Source: Prevotella sp.
GTDB taxonomy: Bacteria > Bacteroidota > Bacteroidia > Bacteroidales > Bacteroidaceae
Reading direction: 5' to 3'
DNA length: 44,550 nucleotides
Assembly: GCA_017471245.1 (NCBI GenBank)
Contig: JAFUVB010000024.1
Coordinates: 1 to 44,550, forward strand
Under the pieces are notes generated by a model. It made no database searches. It was not told the origin of the DNA and saw nothing but the letters and a program-made list of their open reading frames with translations. Position 1 is the stretch's first letter, and each line of letters begins with the position of its first letter. Shown piece after piece: positions 41,984-44,550 of this stretch. A program made the position numbers and the translations under genes.

Positions 41984-42589
41984 TTACTTCTGTGGTTCCT
42001 GCTTGTCTTGCGCGTCGGCAGCCAGTGCCTTCTGGTAGCACTCCCTGCACAGCGGCTCGTATTCCTGTGTCTCGCCCAATAGCACGCGCTTGTCGTTTTT
42101 CACCAGTCGATGACTGACGTAAGCCAGCGAACCGCACTTCACGCAGATGGCATGCACCTTGGTCACTTCGTCGGCAATGGCGCACAAGCCGGGAATAGGT
42201 CCGAAGGGAACGCCTTGGAAATCCATGTCGAGACCCGCCACAATCACGCGAATGCCCCGGTATGCCAGTTCGTTGCACACCCTCACCAAGCCTTCGTCGA
42301 GAAACTGCGCTTCGTCGATGCCGATCACGTCGTTCTCTCCCGCCAGCAGTAGGATCGACGATGAGGAGTCGATGGGCGTGCTCGGTATGGTGTTCTGATC
42401 GTGGCTCACCACGTCGATGTCGCTGTATCGGGTATCAATCGACGGCTTGAAGATTTCCACCTTCTGGCGAGCAAACTTGGCACGTTTCAGTCTCCTGATC
42501 AGTTCCTCCGTTTTTCCGGAGAACATGGATCCGCACACCACTTCAATTCTTCCAGGGCGGTGTGATTCCCCAATCAAATTCTCTGTCAT
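41984..42589 (-). CDS. tdk: Thymidine kinase
   Basis: 201 residues, type II thymidine kinase (thymidine to dTMP, salvage). P-loop [15 protein letters not shown], catalytic Glu in [12 protein letters not shown], lasso region [15 protein letters not shown], and zinc ligands in CVKCGSLAY and CRECYQ. The start ATG at 42589 lies eight bases from a strong promoter -7 box, so the mRNA should be nearly leaderless. Confidence 0.96.
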   Translation of the reverse strand: MTENLIGESHRPGRIEVVCGSMFSGKTEELIRRLKRAKFARQKVEIFKPSIDTRYSDIDVVSHDQNTIPSTPIDSSSSILLLAGENDVIGIDEAQFLDEGLVRVCNELAYRGIRVIVAGLDMDFQGVPFGPIPGLCAIADEVTKVHAICVKCGSLAYVSHRLVKNDKRVLLGETQEYEPLCRECYQKALAADAQDKQEPQK

Positions 42590-42596
42590 TTGGCTA

Positions 42597-42628
42597 CAAA
42601 GTTACGAATCTGTTTTAAAAATTGCAAA
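42597..42628 (-). promoter_or_regulatory. tdk promoter, near-leaderless
   Basis: TTTG (42625-42628), 20 bases, TAACTTTG (42597-42604) on the minus strand; the -7 box ends seven bases before the ATG. Confidence 0.6.
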
Positions 42629-42678
42629 GAAATAGGTGATTTTTTTACTTTCAGAGAACAATTATTCAATATTTGCGT

Positions 42679-42686
42679 TATCTTTG
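42679..42686 (+). promoter_or_regulatory. rsmI -7 box, near-leaderless
   Basis: TATCTTTG ends nine bases before the rsmI ATG at 42696. No clear -33 TTTG. Confidence 0.5.
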
Positions 42687-42695
42687 CATCCGACT

Positions 42696-43394
42696 ATGGG
42701 AATATTATATGTAGTACCGACGCCTGTCGGCAACATGGAAGACATGACGCTGCGCGCCATACGTGTATTGAAAGAGGCCGATCTGATATTGGCAGAAGAC
42801 ACCCGCACGTCTGGAATCCTACTAAAGCATTTCGAGATCAAGAACCAGCTGATGTCGCACCATAAGTTCAATGAGCATGGAACGTCGGCAGGCATCGTGG
42901 AAAGGCTGAAGTCAGGTGCTACCATCGCCCTCATCAGCGATGCCGGAACGCCAGGTATCAGCGACCCCGGATTCTATCTGGTGCGCGAGGCAGTGGCTGC
43001 AGGCATTGAGGTGCAGTGCCTCCCGGGGGCAACGGCATTCGTGCCGGCATTGGTTTCCAGCGGACTGCCCGACGACCGTTTCTGCTTCGAGGGCTTCCTC
43101 CCGCAGAAGAAAGGGCGGCAGACCCGCTTGGAGAGCCTGAAGAATGAGACGCGCACCATGATCTTCTATGAGTCGCCATACCGCGTGCTCAAGACGCTAC
43201 AGCAGTTTGCCGAGTGCTATGGCGAAGACCGTCAGGTGAGCTGTTGCCGCGAAATCAGCAAGGTGCACGAGGAGAGCGTGCGCGGCACGTTGGCTGAGGT
43301 GATCGCCCATTTCAAGGAAACAGAACCAAGAGGCGAGTTCGTTATCGTGCTTGCCGGTAAGAATACGAAAGAATACAAACAAAAAACAGATTGA
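42696..43394 (+). CDS. rsmI: 16S rRNA 2'-O-methyltransferase RsmI
   Basis: 232 residues. It methylates the 2'-hydroxyl of C1402 of 16S rRNA with SAM. Tetrapyrrole-methylase fold motifs are clear: YVVPTPVGNMEDMTLRAI, AEDTRTSGILLKHF, ISDAGTPGISDPGF, CLPGATAFVPALVSSGLP, FEGFLPQKKGRQ and FYESPYRV. The start at 42696 (MGILYVVPTPVGN) is the family start; upstream codons lie in the promoter. Divergent from tdk; two bases before the downstream lipoprotein gene. Confidence 0.96.
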   Translation: MGILYVVPTPVGNMEDMTLRAIRVLKEADLILAEDTRTSGILLKHFEIKNQLMSHHKFNEHGTSAGIVERLKSGATIALISDAGTPGISDPGFYLVREAVAAGIEVQCLPGATAFVPALVSSGLPDDRFCFEGFLPQKKGRQTRLESLKNETRTMIFYESPYRVLKTLQQFAECYGEDRQVSCCREISKVHEESVRGTLAEVIAHFKETEPRGEFVIVLAGKNTKEYKQKTD

Positions 43395-43395
43395 T

Positions 43396-44244
43396 ATGAA
43401 GAAACTATTGTTTGTTGTGATCTGCGCCGCTGGCATGATCGCATGTACGAATGAGAAGCCCGCCCCCGTAATGCCGGACGGTGGACAGAACGACTCTCTG
43501 CAGAAGATTATCGAGCAGAAAGACAATGAGATTAACGACATCATGGGAACTCTCAACGAGATTCAGGAAGGTTTCCGTGAGATCAGTGAGGCTGAGGGGC
43601 GCGTCAGCGTTGCCAAGGGTGGCGAGCGTGCCGACAAGGCTCAGCAGATTCGTGAGAACATTCAGTTCATCTCTCAGCGCATGGCTCAGAACCGTGAGCT
43701 TATCAAGAAACTGCAGCAGCAGATGCGCGAAAGCACTGTGAAAGGCGAAGAGTTCCAGAAAACCATCGAGAGCATGCTGGCTCAGCTTGATGCCAAGGAC
43801 AAGGAGTTGCAGCAGCTGCGCGCCGACCTCGATGCAAAGGACATCCATATCTCCGAACTGGATGAGACTATCGCCAACCTGAACACCGATGTGAAGTCTT
43901 TGCAGAACGAAGGCGAGCAGAAGACACAGACCATCAACACGCAGGACAAGCAGCTGAACACCGCATGGTTTGTCTTCGGAACGAAGAAGGAACTCAAGGA
44001 GCAGGGCATTCTCGACGACGGAAAGGTGCTCCGCGGCAACTTCAACAAGAACTACTTCACGAAGATTGATATCCGCGTTGACAAGGAAATCAAGCTCTAT
44101 TCCAAGTCAGCAAGCCTGCTCACGCCGCATCCTTCGAGCAGCTACACGCTCACGCCGGATGCCAACAAACAGTATGTGCTGAAGATTACCAACCCGCAGA
44201 TATTCTGGAGCACCAGCAAATATCTTGTGATGCTGGTCAAATAA
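43396..44244 (+). CDS. Coiled-coil lipoprotein, Cbp1-like
   Basis: 282 residues. Signal peptide MKKLLFVVICAAGMIAC with lipobox, then a long coiled coil (about 35-195; EQKDNEINDIMGTLNEIQ, AQLDAKDKELQQLRADLDAK) and a C-terminal beta domain (TAWFVFGTKKELKEQGILDD, then FTKIDIRVDKEIKLYSKSA, ILLTPHPSSSYTLTPDANKQ-like). Pattern and size resemble the Cbp1 family of Bacteroidales surface lipoproteins named for collagen binding. NDSLQK contains a D(S/T)(hydrophobic) site, the O-glycosylation signal in Bacteroidetes. It follows rsmI by one base, so the two are co-transcribed. The adhesin role is only by family resemblance. Confidence 0.75.
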   Translation: MKKLLFVVICAAGMIACTNEKPAPVMPDGGQNDSLQKIIEQKDNEINDIMGTLNEIQEGFREISEAEGRVSVAKGGERADKAQQIRENIQFISQRMAQNRELIKKLQQQMRESTVKGEEFQKTIESMLAQLDAKDKELQQLRADLDAKDIHISELDETIANLNTDVKSLQNEGEQKTQTINTQDKQLNTAWFVFGTKKELKEQGILDDGKVLRGNFNKNYFTKIDIRVDKEIKLYSKSASLLTPHPSSSYTLTPDANKQYVLKITNPQIFWSTSKYLVMLVK

Positions 44245-44250
44245 AGCATT

Positions 44251-44290
44251 AAAAGTGGCACTTTTCATGAACGAGAGTGCCACTTTTTTT
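44251..44290 (+). terminator. Terminator of the rsmI-lipoprotein operon
   Basis: AAAAGTGGCACT (44251-44262) pairs with AGTGCCACTTTT (44276-44287), followed by further T residues. Confidence 0.85.
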
Positions 44291-44315
44291 GATTCATATC
44301 ATGGGTATGCTTCAG

Positions 44316-44403
44316 CAAATCAATTTAATTTACTCAGCAAATTAAATTGATTTACTTTTCAAATTAAATTGATTTGCAAGGTAAATTAAATTGATTTACT
44401 TTT
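44316..44403. repeat. 22-bp-pitch array, AAATTAAATTGATTT word
   Basis: Four units of exactly 22 bp at 44316, 44338, 44360 and 44382. Units 2-4 carry the 15-bp word AAATTAAATTGATTT; unit 1 carries its exact reverse complement (AAATCAATTTAATTT). The 7-bp remainder of each unit varies. Same design as the ACCTATG arrays, different word. Confidence 0.88.
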
Positions 44404-44550
44404 CCGTTGTGCCTTTTCCTGAATTGACTTGACAGTTTTCACCGTGTTAAACTGAATAGCTTGTCAACATAATTTACATCGTACTGAAAACCTTGTCAGT
44501 TGTTCTTTCATCTTCCTAAAAGGCTTGACGTATATGAAAATATCGGACAA
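44404..44550. other. Intergenic end of window
   Basis: No gene, promoter or repeat that I can support. Confidence 0.5.

Overview
The window is chromosomal DNA from a Bacteroidales bacterium, most likely Prevotellaceae. The evidence is the -33 TTTG / -7 TAnnTTTG promoter pattern before many genes, lipoprotein signal peptides ending in Cys, T9SS-type C-terminal tails, a gldH gene, a DUF4831 protein and the mreBCD-mrdA-rodA cluster. No rRNA, prophage or CRISPR array is present. Genus is an inference from these traits.

Layout. 1-645: 5' part of a 5'-nucleotidase C-domain lipoprotein. 733-9164: AT-rich accessory region with a decayed RAYT-type transposase, 83-bp promoter-bearing repeats, and a translationally coupled cluster made of a small sorting-tail protein, a 2052-residue SpvB/VCBS/RHS toxin with a Tae4-like peptidoglycan-amidase tip, and an exported lipoprotein that is the best immunity candidate. 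10260-19917: housekeeping genes (rplS, CapA-like, NlpC/P60, DUF4831, nnr, patatin, hpt, adk, obgE, pgeF). 20069-25253: small lipoproteins, three of which share a copied signal-peptide cassette (two also share a copied promoter), then a C13-family cysteine peptidase split by a one-base shift in an A8 tract. 25518-31930: stand-alone IMP cyclohydrolase followed by mreB, mreC, mreD, mrdA and rodA, the cell-elongation machinery. 31934-34786 (minus): holB, ricT, gldH. 34964-37307: XylE-type sugar porter convergent with a DeoR-type repressor across a perfect 18-bp stem. 37827-40234: small accessory operon and an AlbA_2/ATPase regulator. 40427-44244: tRNA-Lys(TTT), PerM-like permease, tdk, rsmI and a coiled-coil lipoprotein.

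The most unusual signal is outside the genes. At least six intergenic spots hold short arrays at a constant pitch of about 22 bp. Four of them (9518, 12667, 21018, 44316) keep 22 bp without a single indel. Each is made of a 15-bp quasi-palindromic word, occurring in either orientation, plus a variable 7-bp spacer. The word differs between loci: an ACCTATG word at three, AAATTAAATTGATTT at one, and a GC-rich GCA...TGC word at another with 22-23 bp pitch. A further array (40616-40743) has 21-22 bp pitch. I know of no described repeat class that matches, so this is the main candidate for something new. Other leads are a 67-nt GC-rich hairpin built from 12-bp units, a frame-perfect 7-bp tandem array, predicted leaderless promoters, and the toxin/immunity cluster.
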